Source: Acidovorax soli
GTDB taxonomy: Bacteria; Pseudomonadota; Gammaproteobacteria; Burkholderiales; Burkholderiaceae_C
Length of the DNA: 64,000 nucleotides
Direction: 5' to 3'
Assembly: GCF_014207955.1 (NCBI RefSeq)
Contig: NZ_JACHLK010000003.1
Span: 372,001-436,000 of the forward strand
The notes beneath the pieces were generated by a model. That model did no database searches and was not told where the DNA came from. It saw nothing but the letters and a program-made list of their open reading frames with translations. The position numbers and the translations under genes are program-made. Positions 49,067-57,408 of the stretch are shown here, in pieces. The first letter of the stretch is position 1. Each line of letters begins with the position of its first letter.

Positions 49067-51373
49067 ATGACACAGAACCTTTCCGCCGCCGAAGAGGCAT
49101 TGCGCGACGCGGCCCGTGAATACCACCGCAACCCCAGCCGGGGCAAGATTGCGGTCACCCCCACCAAGCCCCTGTCCAACCAGCGCGACCTGTCGCTGGC
49201 CTACTCGCCCGGCGTGGCCTACCCCTGCCTGGACATCCAGGCCGACCCCTCCAAGGCGTTCGACTTCACCTCGCGCGGCAACCTGGTCGGCGTGGTCACC
49301 AACGGCACGGCCGTGCTGGGCCTGGGCGACATCGGCCCGCTGGCGAGCAAGCCGGTGATGGAAGGCAAGGGCTGCCTGTTCAAGAAGTTCGCGGGCGTGG
49401 ACGTGTTCGACATCGAACTGGCCGAGCGCGACCCCGACAAGCTGGTGGACATCATCGCCTCGCTGGAGCCCACGCTGGGCGGCATCAACCTCGAAGACAT
49501 CAAGGCGCCCGAGTGCTTCTACATCGAGAAGAAGCTGTCGGACCGGCTGAACATCCCCGTCTTCCACGACGACCAGCACGGCACGGCCATCATCTCCAGC
49601 GCCGCGCTGCTCAACGGCCTGGAGCTGGTGCGCAAGGACATCGGCGCGGTAAAGATCGCCGTCTCGGGCGCGGGCGCCGCGGCCATTGCCTGCGTGGACG
49701 TGATGGTGGGCCTGGGCGTGAAGCGCGAAAACGTCTACATGGTCGACTCCAAGGGCGTGATCTATGACGGCCGCCCCGGCGGGCTCGACGCCTCCAAGCA
49801 GCGCTATGCGCAAAAGACCGAGGCACGCACCCTGGCCGACGTGGTCAACGGTGCCGACGTGTTCCTGGGCTGCTCGGCCGCCGGCGTGCTCACGGCCGAG
49901 ATGGTCAAGACCATGGGCACCAAGCCCATCATCCTGGCACTGGCCAACCCCGAACCCGAGATCCGCCCCGAGCTGGCCAAGGCCGTGCGGCCGGACTGCA
50001 TCATCGCCACGGGCCGCTCGGACTACCCGAACCAGGTCAACAACGTCCTGTGCTTCCCCTACATCTTCCGTGGCGCACTGGACTGCGGCGCGACCAAGAT
50101 CACCGAGGCCATGAAGCTGGCCTGCGTGCGCCAGATCGCCGACCTGGCCAAGGCCGACATCAGCGAAGAAGTGGCCAGCGCCTATGCGGGCAAGGAACTC
50201 ACCTTCGGCCCCGACTACCTGATCCCCACGCCCTTCGACTCGCGCCTGATCCTGAAGATCGCGCCCGCCGTGGCCAAGGCGGCGGCCGAATCGGGCGTGG
50301 CCACGCGCCCCATCACCGACATGGAGGCCTACAAGGAGGCCCTGTCGCGCTTCGTCTACCAGACCGGCATGCTGATGCGCCCCGTGATCAACGCGGCCAA
50401 GACCCTGCCCGAAGGCAGCAAGCGCGTGGCCTACGCCGATGGCGAAGACGAGCGCGCGCTGCGTGCCGCGCAGATGGCCATTGACGACAAGATCGCCCAG
50501 CCCATCCTCATCGGCCGCCCCGCCGTGATCGCCGCCCGCATCGAAAAAGCCGGTCTGCGCATGCAGCTGGGCAAGGACGTGGAGGTCTGCAACCCCGAGG
50601 ACGATCCGCGCTTCCGCCAGTACTGGGAGCACTACCACGGCCTCATGAAGCGCAATGGTGCCACGCCCGAAGTGGCCAAGGCCGCGGTGCGCCGCTCCAA
50701 CACCATCATCGCCTCGCTGATGGTGGCACTGGGCGATGCCGACGCCATGATCTGCGGCCTGGTGGGCACCTACGAAACGCACCTGGAGCGCATCCACAGC
50801 ATCCTGGGCCGCCAGGAGGGCGTGAACGACTACGCCGCGCTCAACGCGCTGATGACCAACCGCGGCACGCTGTTCATCGCCGACACCTATGTGAACGAAG
50901 ACCCCACGGCGCAGCAGCTGGCTGACATCGCCTGGATGTCGGTGCAGGAAGTGCAGCGCTTCGGCCTGCCGGCCAAGGTGGCCTTCCTGTCGCATTCGAG
51001 CTATGGCTCGTCCAAGCGCGCCTCGGCCCGCAAGATGCGCGAAGCACGCGACCTGTTCGTGGCCGCCCACCCCGAGATCGAGTGCGACGGCGAGCTGCAC
51101 GGCGACGCCGCGCTGGAGCCCAACATCCGCAATGCCTACATGGCGGATTCCACGCTCACCGACTCGGCCAACCTGCTGATCTGCCCCAACCTGGATGCCG
51201 CCAACATCCTGTACAACGTGCTCAAGACCACCACCAGCGGTGGCGTGACCGTGGGCCCCATCCTCATGGGTGGCGCCGCCACGGCCTACATCCTGACCCC
51301 CGCGGCCACGGTGCGCCGGGTGTTCAACATGACCGCCCTGGCCGTCGCCAGCGCGGCCACGCGCGCACGCTGA
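49067..51373 (+). CDS. maeB: NADP-dependent malic enzyme MaeB
   Basis: 768 aa from the ATG at 49067. The N-terminal malic enzyme half (about 1-430) has [21 protein letters not shown] and the Rossmann [20 protein letters not shown]. The C-terminal half is a phosphotransacetylase-like domain ([33 protein letters not shown]), the usual MaeB regulatory unit, probably sensing acetyl-CoA. It decarboxylates malate to pyruvate with NADPH. A separate transcription unit after the PspA operon, with a terminator following. Confidence 0.96.
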   Translation: MTQNLSAAEEALRDAAREYHRNPSRGKIAVTPTKPLSNQRDLSLAYSPGVAYPCLDIQADPSKAFDFTSRGNLVGVVTNGTAVLGLGDIGPLASKPVMEGKGCLFKKFAGVDVFDIELAERDPDKLVDIIASLEPTLGGINLEDIKAPECFYIEKKLSDRLNIPVFHDDQHGTAIISSAALLNGLELVRKDIGAVKIAVSGAGAAAIACVDVMVGLGVKRENVYMVDSKGVIYDGRPGGLDASKQRYAQKTEARTLADVVNGADVFLGCSAAGVLTAEMVKTMGTKPIILALANPEPEIRPELAKAVRPDCIIATGRSDYPNQVNNVLCFPYIFRGALDCGATKITEAMKLACVRQIADLAKADISEEVASAYAGKELTFGPDYLIPTPFDSRLILKIAPAVAKAAAESGVATRPITDMEAYKEALSRFVYQTGMLMRPVINAAKTLPEGSKRVAYADGEDERALRAAQMAIDDKIAQPILIGRPAVIAARIEKAGLRMQLGKDVEVCNPEDDPRFRQYWEHYHGLMKRNGATPEVAKAAVRRSNTIIASLMVALGDADAMICGLVGTYETHLERIHSILGRQEGVNDYAALNALMTNRGTLFIADTYVNEDPTAQQLADIAWMSVQEVQRFGLPAKVAFLSHSSYGSSKRASARKMREARDLFVAAHPEIECDGELHGDAALEPNIRNAYMADSTLTDSANLLICPNLDAANILYNVLKTTTSGGVTVGPILMGGAATAYILTPAATVRRVFNMTALAVASAATRAR

Positions 51374-51396
51374 TCTGCGACAGCGCCCACAAAAAA

Positions 51397-51417
51397 GAGG
51401 CCCTCGGGCCTCTTTTT
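51397..51417 (+). terminator. Rho-independent terminator of maeB
   Basis: Stem GAGGCC/GGCCTC with a CTCG loop and five T. Confidence 0.9.
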
Positions 51418-51460
51418 CGTTTCAGTCATTCACAGGGCTGCGCGCCACCCACACCGCACG

Positions 51461-51582
51461 AAACTGGCGCTGCCCAGGCCAGTGCCCCCGTGCAAGGGCC
51501 GCCCCGCCGCACTGGGGGCGTCCCCCTCCCGACTCGCGCAGCGAGTCGAGAGAGGGGTGAAGGCGCGAAGCGACTCAGGGGG
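51461..51582 (-). repeat. Dispersed intergenic repeat, copy D
   Basis: Fourth copy, inverse orientation, between maeB and the HDOD stop. It shares AAACTGGCGC, GGGCCGCCCCGCCGC and GGCGCGAAGCGACTCAGGG with copy C but carries an added hairpin (GACTCGCGCAGCGAGTC) in the middle, making it about 25 bp longer. Confidence 0.8.
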
Positions 51583-51588
51583 TGTTTT

Positions 51589-52407
51589 TCAACGTACCGA
51601 AACGTCTACATAGTTGGCCACAGGCGGCAGGTGCTCGATGAGCCAGTCGGCATCGAGCTGCAGGGCCTTGGTCACATCGGCCGGCAGGCTGGCGATGGTG
51701 TCGGCGGGCGATTTGGGCTCTTCGAGCCCGATCTCGGCCAGCAAGGTGGCCACGTGCAGGATGCCGCCCAGCCGGCAGAACGGGGTGGAGGCGACAGGGT
51801 CCTCGGCCGTCTCCAGCGCGCGCACGATGGTGTCGGGGAAACGCCAGCGCCGCGCCAGCTCGCCGGTGACCTGCGCCTCGGTAAAGCCCAGCAGCGAGCG
51901 CTCGCGCTCCCAGCGGCCGCCCGCGTGGTGCGGCAGCTGTTCGATGGCGGGGATCTGCTCGGGCATCTTCTGCGCAATGATGAGTTCGCCCAGGCGCACC
52001 AGAAAGCCCGCGAGCCACGACTCCTGCACGTCCGACCCCAGCGTGCGCGCCAGCCACTGCGAGTAGCCGGCAATGGCCATGCTCTCCTTCCAGAAGGCGT
52101 CGGCATCCACGCCCGCCGCGTCCTTGAACACGCCGGACATGCACGACGCCAAGGCCAACGTGCGCACCTGGTTCAGGCCCACCATGGTGATGGCGTCGTC
52201 GAGCGAGGCCACCTGGCGCGGCAGGCCGAAGCGCGCGCTGTTGGCCAGGCGGATCAGCTTGGCCGTGAGGGCCGGGTCTTTGGAGATGGCCCCGCGCACC
52301 TTCTCGAAGGGGATGTCGTCCTCCTTCATGGTGGCGATCAGCTCGCGCGCCACGTCGGGGATGGTGGGCAGCTGCACGTTTTCGAAGAATTCCTGGATAT
52401 TCGCCAT
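51589..52407 (-). CDS. HDOD-domain signalling protein
   Basis: 272 aa, started at the ATG at 52407 behind GGGAGG. The entire chain is an HDOD domain: VQLPTIPDVARELIATM, VRGAISKDPALTAKLIRLANS, LDDAITMVGLNQVRTLALA, WLAGFLVRLGELII. HDOD proteins lack the HD metal residues and act in signal relay or regulation of stress, motility and c-di-GMP pathways. It is divergent from the ABC transporter operon. Target unknown. Confidence 0.92.
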   Translation of the reverse strand: MANIQEFFENVQLPTIPDVARELIATMKEDDIPFEKVRGAISKDPALTAKLIRLANSARFGLPRQVASLDDAITMVGLNQVRTLALASCMSGVFKDAAGVDADAFWKESMAIAGYSQWLARTLGSDVQESWLAGFLVRLGELIIAQKMPEQIPAIEQLPHHAGGRWERERSLLGFTEAQVTGELARRWRFPDTIVRALETAEDPVASTPFCRLGGILHVATLLAEIGLEEPKSPADTIASLPADVTKALQLDADWLIEHLPPVANYVDVSVR

Positions 52408-52721
52408 GAGATCCTCCCTTGACCATGGGGTATGAATGGACTTTCGTTGTACCACCGGCACGCTTTTGCGGGGGCAGGTTTTTTCCCAATCCCGCACCCC
52501 TGTGGTGAATACGTGGTGTGCCACGGTGGCATACACGCCTGGTGCACCATTTCGGGAAAACCTGCAGTCCGGCATGCACCAATGTGGCGAACAATAGTCC
52601 ACAAAACGGCCCCGTGAGTCTGAAACCGGGCATCGTTTTTGCTGATTCCCCTGCATGGCACAGCGGCGGTGCTTGCGCACCGCCCCGCCGTCCTCTGCCA
52701 CCCACTGACAGGAACCCAAGC
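52408..52721. promoter_or_regulatory. Divergent HDOD/ABC control region
   Basis: 314 bp between divergent starts, no gene. A CGTGG-TGTG-CCACG hairpin lies at 52512-52525 and a near-dyad GTGTGCC/GGCATACAC spans 52517-52536, with a further GGTGCACC at 52541. These could be an operator for the transporter operon. No GTATAC palindrome is present. Confidence 0.4.
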
Positions 52722-53756
52722 ATGAACAAACGTACCCTCCTGCAAGCCGCTGTGCTGCTGGCCGCCGCTGGCGGTTTCTCCCTGGCTGCCCAGGCTCAGG
52801 CCACCACGCCCATCAAGTTCCAGCTCGACTGGCGCTTCGAAGGCCCCGCCGCCCTGTTCCTGCAGCCCGTGGCCAAGGGCTACTTCAAGGCCGCCGGCCT
52901 GGACGTGACGGTGGACGCCGGCAACGGCTCGGGCGGCGCCGTGCAGCGCGTGGCCTCGGGCACCTACGACATGGGCTTTGCCGACCTGGCCGCGGTGATG
53001 GAATTCCACGCCAACAACCCCGACGCGCAGAACAAGCCTGTGGCGGTGATGATGGTATACAACAACACGCCCGCCTCGGTCATGGCGCTCAAGAAGAGCG
53101 GCATCACCAAGCCGGCCGACCTGGCAGGCAAGAAGCTGGGCGCCCCGGTGTTCGACGCCGGCCGCCGCGCCTTCCCCATCTTCCAGAAGGCCAACAGCGT
53201 GGGCAACGTGCAGTGGACCGCCATGGACCCGCCACTGCGCGAAACCATGCTGGTGCGCGGCGATGTGGACGCCATCACCGGCTTCACTTTCACCTCGCTG
53301 CTGAACCTGGAGGCACGCGGCGCCAAGGCCACCGACGTGGTGGTGCTGCCCTACGCCGACTTCGGCGTGAAGCTGTACGGCAACGTGATCATCGCCTCGC
53401 CCAAGCTCATCAAGGAGAACCCCGAGGCGATCAAGTCCTTCCTCAAGGCCTTCACCAAGGGCGCCAAGGAAGTCATGGCCAACCCCGCTGCCTCCATCGA
53501 GCATGTGAAGGCGCGCGATGGCATCGTCAACGTGCCGCTGGAAACGCGCCGCCTGCAACTGGCCATCGACACCGTGATCAACAGCCCCGACGCGCGCGCC
53601 GAAGGCTTTGGCAAGGCCGTGCCTGGCCGCCTGTCGCTGATGGCATCGCAGGTGTCCGACGCCTTCAACACCAAGACCCGTGTGAAGGCCGACGACGTGT
53701 GGACCGACAGCTTTTTGCCCCCCGCAGCCGAGCTGAACATCCTGCCGAAAAAGTGA
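52722..53756 (+). CDS. ABC transporter substrate-binding protein, NitT/TauT (ThiY-like) type
   Basis: 344-aa precursor with a Sec signal peptide ending SLAAQAQA. The mature chain begins TTPIKFQLDWRFEGPAALFLQPVAKGYFKAAGLDVTVDAGNGSGG, as in ThiY/NMT1-type pyrimidine-precursor and nitrate/taurine binding proteins. It captures a small organic ligand in the periplasm. The LDWRFEG segment and the downstream nucleoside deaminase suggest a purine or pyrimidine base; this is not proven. It is followed by a stem-loop and then the ATPase gene. Confidence 0.88.
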   Translation: MNKRTLLQAAVLLAAAGGFSLAAQAQATTPIKFQLDWRFEGPAALFLQPVAKGYFKAAGLDVTVDAGNGSGGAVQRVASGTYDMGFADLAAVMEFHANNPDAQNKPVAVMMVYNNTPASVMALKKSGITKPADLAGKKLGAPVFDAGRRAFPIFQKANSVGNVQWTAMDPPLRETMLVRGDVDAITGFTFTSLLNLEARGAKATDVVVLPYADFGVKLYGNVIIASPKLIKENPEAIKSFLKAFTKGAKEVMANPAASIEHVKARDGIVNVPLETRRLQLAIDTVINSPDARAEGFGKAVPGRLSLMASQVSDAFNTKTRVKADDVWTDSFLPPAAELNILPKK

Positions 53757-53775
53757 TTGGTTGATGGACCTCCAC

Positions 53776-53806
53776 GGCCAGCGGCGGCAAGCCGCTGCTG
53801 CTGGCC
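53776..53806 (+). promoter_or_regulatory. Intercistronic stem-loop between binding protein and ATPase genes
   Basis: GGCCAGC/GCTGGCC arms with internal GCGG/CCGC pairing in the 134-bp gap. No T-run. Such hairpins often protect the 3' end of the binding-protein message and lower expression of the downstream ABC genes. Confidence 0.6.
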
Positions 53807-53890
53807 GAAGCCTTGCATTCCCCTAGAACCGCCTGCCCTGCCCGCCTTGACTGATGGGCAGGCAGGCCCAGCCCACAAGAACACCACCCA

Positions 53891-54715
53891 ATGACGGCTG
53901 CCGATTCCTATTTCGTGGACTTCCGCGATGTCTGGCTCGCGTACAACGAAGAGCTGCTCGCCAAGAACCACTTTGCCGTCGAGGCCATCGACCTGCAGAT
54001 CCGCCAGGGCGAGTTCATCGCCATCGTGGGCCCGTCGGGCTGCGGCAAATCGACCTTCATGAAGCTGGCCACGGGCCTGAAGATGCCCTCGATGGGCAAG
54101 ATTCTGATCGACAGCAAGCCCGTGACCGGGCCGCTCAAGATCTCGGGCATGGCCTTCCAGGCGCCCTCGCTGCTGCCCTGGCGCACCACGGTGGACAACG
54201 TGCTGCTGCCGCTGGAGATCGTGGAGCCCCACCGCAGCCAGTTCAAGCAAAAGCGCAAGGAATACGAGGCCCGCGCCCGCGCCCTGCTGCAGAAGGTGGG
54301 CCTGGGCGGGTACGAAGACAAGTTCCCCTGGCAGCTGTCGGGCGGCATGCAGCAGCGCGCCAGCATCTGCCGCGCGCTGATCCACGAGCCCAAGATGCTG
54401 CTGCTGGACGAGCCCTTTGGTGCGCTCGATGCCTTCACGCGCGAAGAACTCTGGTGCATTCTGCGCGACCTGCAGGCCGAGCAGAAATTCAACGTGATTC
54501 TGGTGACGCACGACCTGCGCGAATCGGTCTTTCTGGCCGACACGGTGTACGTGATGAGCAAGAGCCCCGGCCGCTTCGTGGTGCGCCGCGACATCGAGCT
54601 GCCCCGCCCGCGCGACCTGGAGATCACCTACACCAAGGAGTTCACCGACATCGTGCACGAGCTGCGCGGACACATTGGCGCCATGCGCAAGAGCGGCGCG
54701 CCCATCCAGCAATAG
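53891..54715 (+). CDS. ABC transporter ATPase, NitT/TauT type
   Basis: 274 aa. Walker A GPSGCGKST, Q-loop FQAPSLLPWRT, signature LSGGMQQRASI, Walker B MLLLDEPFGALD and H-loop THDLRESV are complete. It pairs with the permease gene 19 bp downstream and the SBP gene upstream. It is related in layout to the ATPase in the PspA operon, but this one has the ordinary nutrient-importer gene order. Confidence 0.92.
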   Translation: MTAADSYFVDFRDVWLAYNEELLAKNHFAVEAIDLQIRQGEFIAIVGPSGCGKSTFMKLATGLKMPSMGKILIDSKPVTGPLKISGMAFQAPSLLPWRTTVDNVLLPLEIVEPHRSQFKQKRKEYEARARALLQKVGLGGYEDKFPWQLSGGMQQRASICRALIHEPKMLLLDEPFGALDAFTREELWCILRDLQAEQKFNVILVTHDLRESVFLADTVYVMSKSPGRFVVRRDIELPRPRDLEITYTKEFTDIVHELRGHIGAMRKSGAPIQQ

Positions 54716-54734
54716 ACAAGCATCCAGAAACACC

Positions 54735-55502
54735 ATGCACAAGAAAACTGCGGAACGCTGGTCCCCCTGGATCCTGCTCGTCGCCATTGTCTTGCTGTGG
54801 CAGATCATCTGCTCGGCGTTCAATGTGTCGGAATTCATCTTCCCCAGCCCCTGGGCCATCGGCTCGCAGCTGGTGGAGTTTGGCGGCGTCATCGCCGGCC
54901 ATGCCTGGCGCACCTTCTGGGTCACCATGGCGGGCTTTGGCCTGGCCATCGTGGTGGGTGTGCTGCTGGGCTTTTTGATCGGATCATCGCGCCTGGCGTA
55001 TGCCGCCGTGTACCCGCTGATGACGGCCTTCAACGCCCTGCCCAAGGCCGCCTTCGTGCCCATTCTGGTGGTGTGGTTCGGCATTGGCGTGGGGCCGGCC
55101 ATTCTCACGGCTTTTCTCATCAGCTTCTTCCCGATCATGGTGAACATCGCCACCGGCCTGGCCACGCTGGAGCCCGAGCTGGAAGACGTGCTGCGCGTGC
55201 TGGGCGCCAAGCGCTGGGACGTGCTCACCAAGGTGGGCCTGCCGCGCTCCATGCCGTATTTCTACGGCTCGCTCAAGGTGGCCATTACCCTGGCCTTTGT
55301 GGGCACCACCGTGTCGGAGATGACCGCCGCGAACGAGGGCATCGGCTACCTGCTGATCAGCGCGGGCTCGTCCATGCAGATGGGCCTGGCCTTTGCCGGC
55401 CTGATGGTGGTGGGCGCCATGGCCATGGTGATGTACGAGCTGTTCAGCTGGGTCGAGAAACGCACCACCGGCTGGGCCCACCGTGGATCCCAGGGTGAAT
55501 AA
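54735..55502 (+). CDS. ABC transporter permease, NitT/TauT type
   Basis: 255 aa, six TM segments, EAA-like loop LRVLGAKRWDVLTKVGLPRSMPYFYGSLKV. The start at 54735 follows the ATPase by 19 bp. Its 3' end overlaps the deaminase gene by 20 bases, so transport and deamination are coupled in translation. Confidence 0.92.
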   Translation: MHKKTAERWSPWILLVAIVLLWQIICSAFNVSEFIFPSPWAIGSQLVEFGGVIAGHAWRTFWVTMAGFGLAIVVGVLLGFLIGSSRLAYAAVYPLMTAFNALPKAAFVPILVVWFGIGVGPAILTAFLISFFPIMVNIATGLATLEPELEDVLRVLGAKRWDVLTKVGLPRSMPYFYGSLKVAITLAFVGTTVSEMTAANEGIGYLLISAGSSMQMGLAFAGLMVVGAMAMVMYELFSWVEKRTTGWAHRGSQGE

Positions 55503-55983
55503 CCCCGCGCCGTTGGGCGAAGCCCAAACCGCCACCCTGCTGCGCCGCGCCAACGCCGTGGCGCAGCGCGCCATGGGCATGGGCCGCCACCCTTTCGGCG
55601 CCCTGCTGGTGGCGCCCGATGGCGAAACCGTGCTGGCCGAGCAGGGCAACATCGACACCGTGAACCATGCCGAGAGCACGCTGGCGCGCACGGCAGCGGC
55701 CAACTACCCCGGGGCCTACCTGGCGCAGTGCACGCTGGTGACCACCTTCGAGCCCTGCGCCATGTGCGCCGGCACCATCTACTGGGCCGGCATCGGCCGC
55801 GTGCTGTACGGCGCCGAGGAATCGGCCCTGAAGGCACTGACCGGCGACCACCCCGAGAACCCCACGCTGGACCTGCCCTGCCGCACGGTATTTGCCGCCG
55901 GCCAGCGCGCCACCGAGGTGCTGGGCCCCGTGCCGGCGCTGGAAGACGAGATCACGGCACTGCATAAAGACTTCTGGCGCTGA
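55483..55983 (+). CDS. Nucleoside/guanine deaminase
   Basis: 166 aa with a GTG at 55483, or GTG at 55495 with four fewer residues. Zinc-site motifs VNHAESTLA (His, Glu) and FEPCAMCAGTIYWAGIGRV (two Cys) are intact. It overlaps the permease gene, a strong sign that the imported compound is its substrate, for example guanine, cytosine or a related aminated base. Sister of the 4.0-kb deaminase but clearly diverged. Confidence 0.87.
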   Translation: MDPRVNNPAPLGEAQTATLLRRANAVAQRAMGMGRHPFGALLVAPDGETVLAEQGNIDTVNHAESTLARTAAANYPGAYLAQCTLVTTFEPCAMCAGTIYWAGIGRVLYGAEESALKALTGDHPENPTLDLPCRTVFAAGQRATEVLGPVPALEDEITALHKDFWR

Positions 55984-56070
55984 GCCAAGCCGCGCCGGCC
56001 AACCCTGGCGGCAACGCCGGAAAGCACCCGCCGATATACTCGCCGCCCTGTAACCACAGGATCTTTCGGC

Positions 56071-57117
56071 ATGCGCCAGCACACCTTTCTGCGCCCCCTG
56101 GCGCTTGCACTCGCCGTGGCAGGCCTGTCCGCATGCGGGGGCGGCACGGCCCCCAACCAACCCGCAGCAGCGCCTGCAACCCCCACCACCCCAGCCGCAG
56201 CGCCCGCCCCCATCAAGGTCGGCATTGCCCTGGGCGGCGGCGCAGCCAAGGGCTTTGCGCACATCGGTGTGATCAAGATGCTGGAGGCCAATGGCTATGC
56301 CCCCGCCGTCGTCTCGGGCACCAGCGCGGGCGCCGTGGTGGGTGCGCTGTACGCCAGCGGCATGAACGCCTTTGACATGCAGGAAAAGGCCGTGGCGCTG
56401 GACGAAGCCAAGATCCGCGACCTGCAACTCTCGTCCGGCGGGCTGGTGGTGGGCAAGAAGCTCGAGGACTACGTCAACGAACAGGTGGGCCGCAAGACCC
56501 TGGAGCAGATGGCCAAGCCCTTCGTGGCCGTGGCCACGCGCCTGGAGGATGGTGAGCGCACCGTGTTCGCCCGCGGCAACACCGGCCAGGCCGTGCGCGC
56601 ATCGAGCAGCGTGCCGGGTGTGTTCCAGCCCGTCACCATTGGCAAGTACCACTTTGTGGACGGCGGCATCGTGAGCCCCGTGCCCGTGGACGCCGCGCGC
56701 CAGCTGGGCGCCGACGTGGTGGTGGCCGTGGACATCTCGAACAAGGCCCGTGGCAAAACCCCCGGCGACATGCTGGGCACCCTGGGCCAGTCCATCGCCA
56801 TCATGGGCCAGAAGCTGGGCGAGGCCGAACTGGCCCGCGCCGACGTGGTGATCCGCCCCCAGGTGCTGGACATCGGCCCCGCCGATTTCGCCCAGCGCGC
56901 CAGCGCCATTCTGGAAGGCGAAAAGGCCGCCTTGGCCGCCATGCCGCAGATCCGCGAACGGATAGCTCAGCTGCAGGCCGAGCGTGCGCGTGCTGCGCAA
57001 CTGGCGCAGGAGAAGGTGCGGGAGGCGGAGTACAAGGCGTGTTTGGAGAAGCGGTCGAGTTTGCAGAAGTTGGCTGGGATGGCGGGGATGGGGGAAGGGT
57101 GTGTGGGGGCTAGGTAG
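56071..57117 (+). CDS. Patatin-like phospholipase lipoprotein
   Basis: 348 aa. Lipobox LSAC (Cys23) and an Ala/Pro linker, then the patatin domain: oxyanion loop GGGAAKGFAH, nucleophile GTSAG and Asp in DGGIVSPVP complete the Ser-Asp dyad. RssA-like single-domain length. The last 60 residues are helical with a coiled-coil look. It is probably tethered to the envelope and hydrolyses acyl lipids. It is the last gene of host-like composition before the low-GC defence-type segment. Confidence 0.92.
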   Translation: MRQHTFLRPLALALAVAGLSACGGGTAPNQPAAAPATPTTPAAAPAPIKVGIALGGGAAKGFAHIGVIKMLEANGYAPAVVSGTSAGAVVGALYASGMNAFDMQEKAVALDEAKIRDLQLSSGGLVVGKKLEDYVNEQVGRKTLEQMAKPFVAVATRLEDGERTVFARGNTGQAVRASSSVPGVFQPVTIGKYHFVDGGIVSPVPVDAARQLGADVVVAVDISNKARGKTPGDMLGTLGQSIAIMGQKLGEAELARADVVIRPQVLDIGPADFAQRASAILEGEKAALAAMPQIRERIAQLQAERARAAQLAQEKVREAEYKACLEKRSSLQKLAGMAGMGEGCVGAR

Positions 57118-57408
57118 CTTGGGGCGTGCGGAATACCACGGCTGGAGCGATGTGGCGCTAATCTCCAACAACACGCTTGCGGTAAGAGGACTAATTTCTA
57201 CGCAACGTTCTGAATACCTGCTTTGCAGCGTCTTCCTACCCTCGGTACTTCGCGGTGTACGTCGCTAGACGGAAGCAAGCAGTCATTCAGCTCGACGACT
57301 CCGACCTGCATTAATGTCAAAGGTAGAGGGTGTACCAACAGCAGGATGCGCGCTAGCCGCAGGCTGGTGGAGTCCCCGGCGGACGTGGGACGATGACGAT
57401 CGATAACC
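57118..57408. other. Junction region between host-like and acquired DNA
   Basis: 291 bp with lower GC than the patatin gene; no supportable ORF, tRNA or attachment-site repeat. It is probably the left boundary of the acquired segment. Confidence 0.4.
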
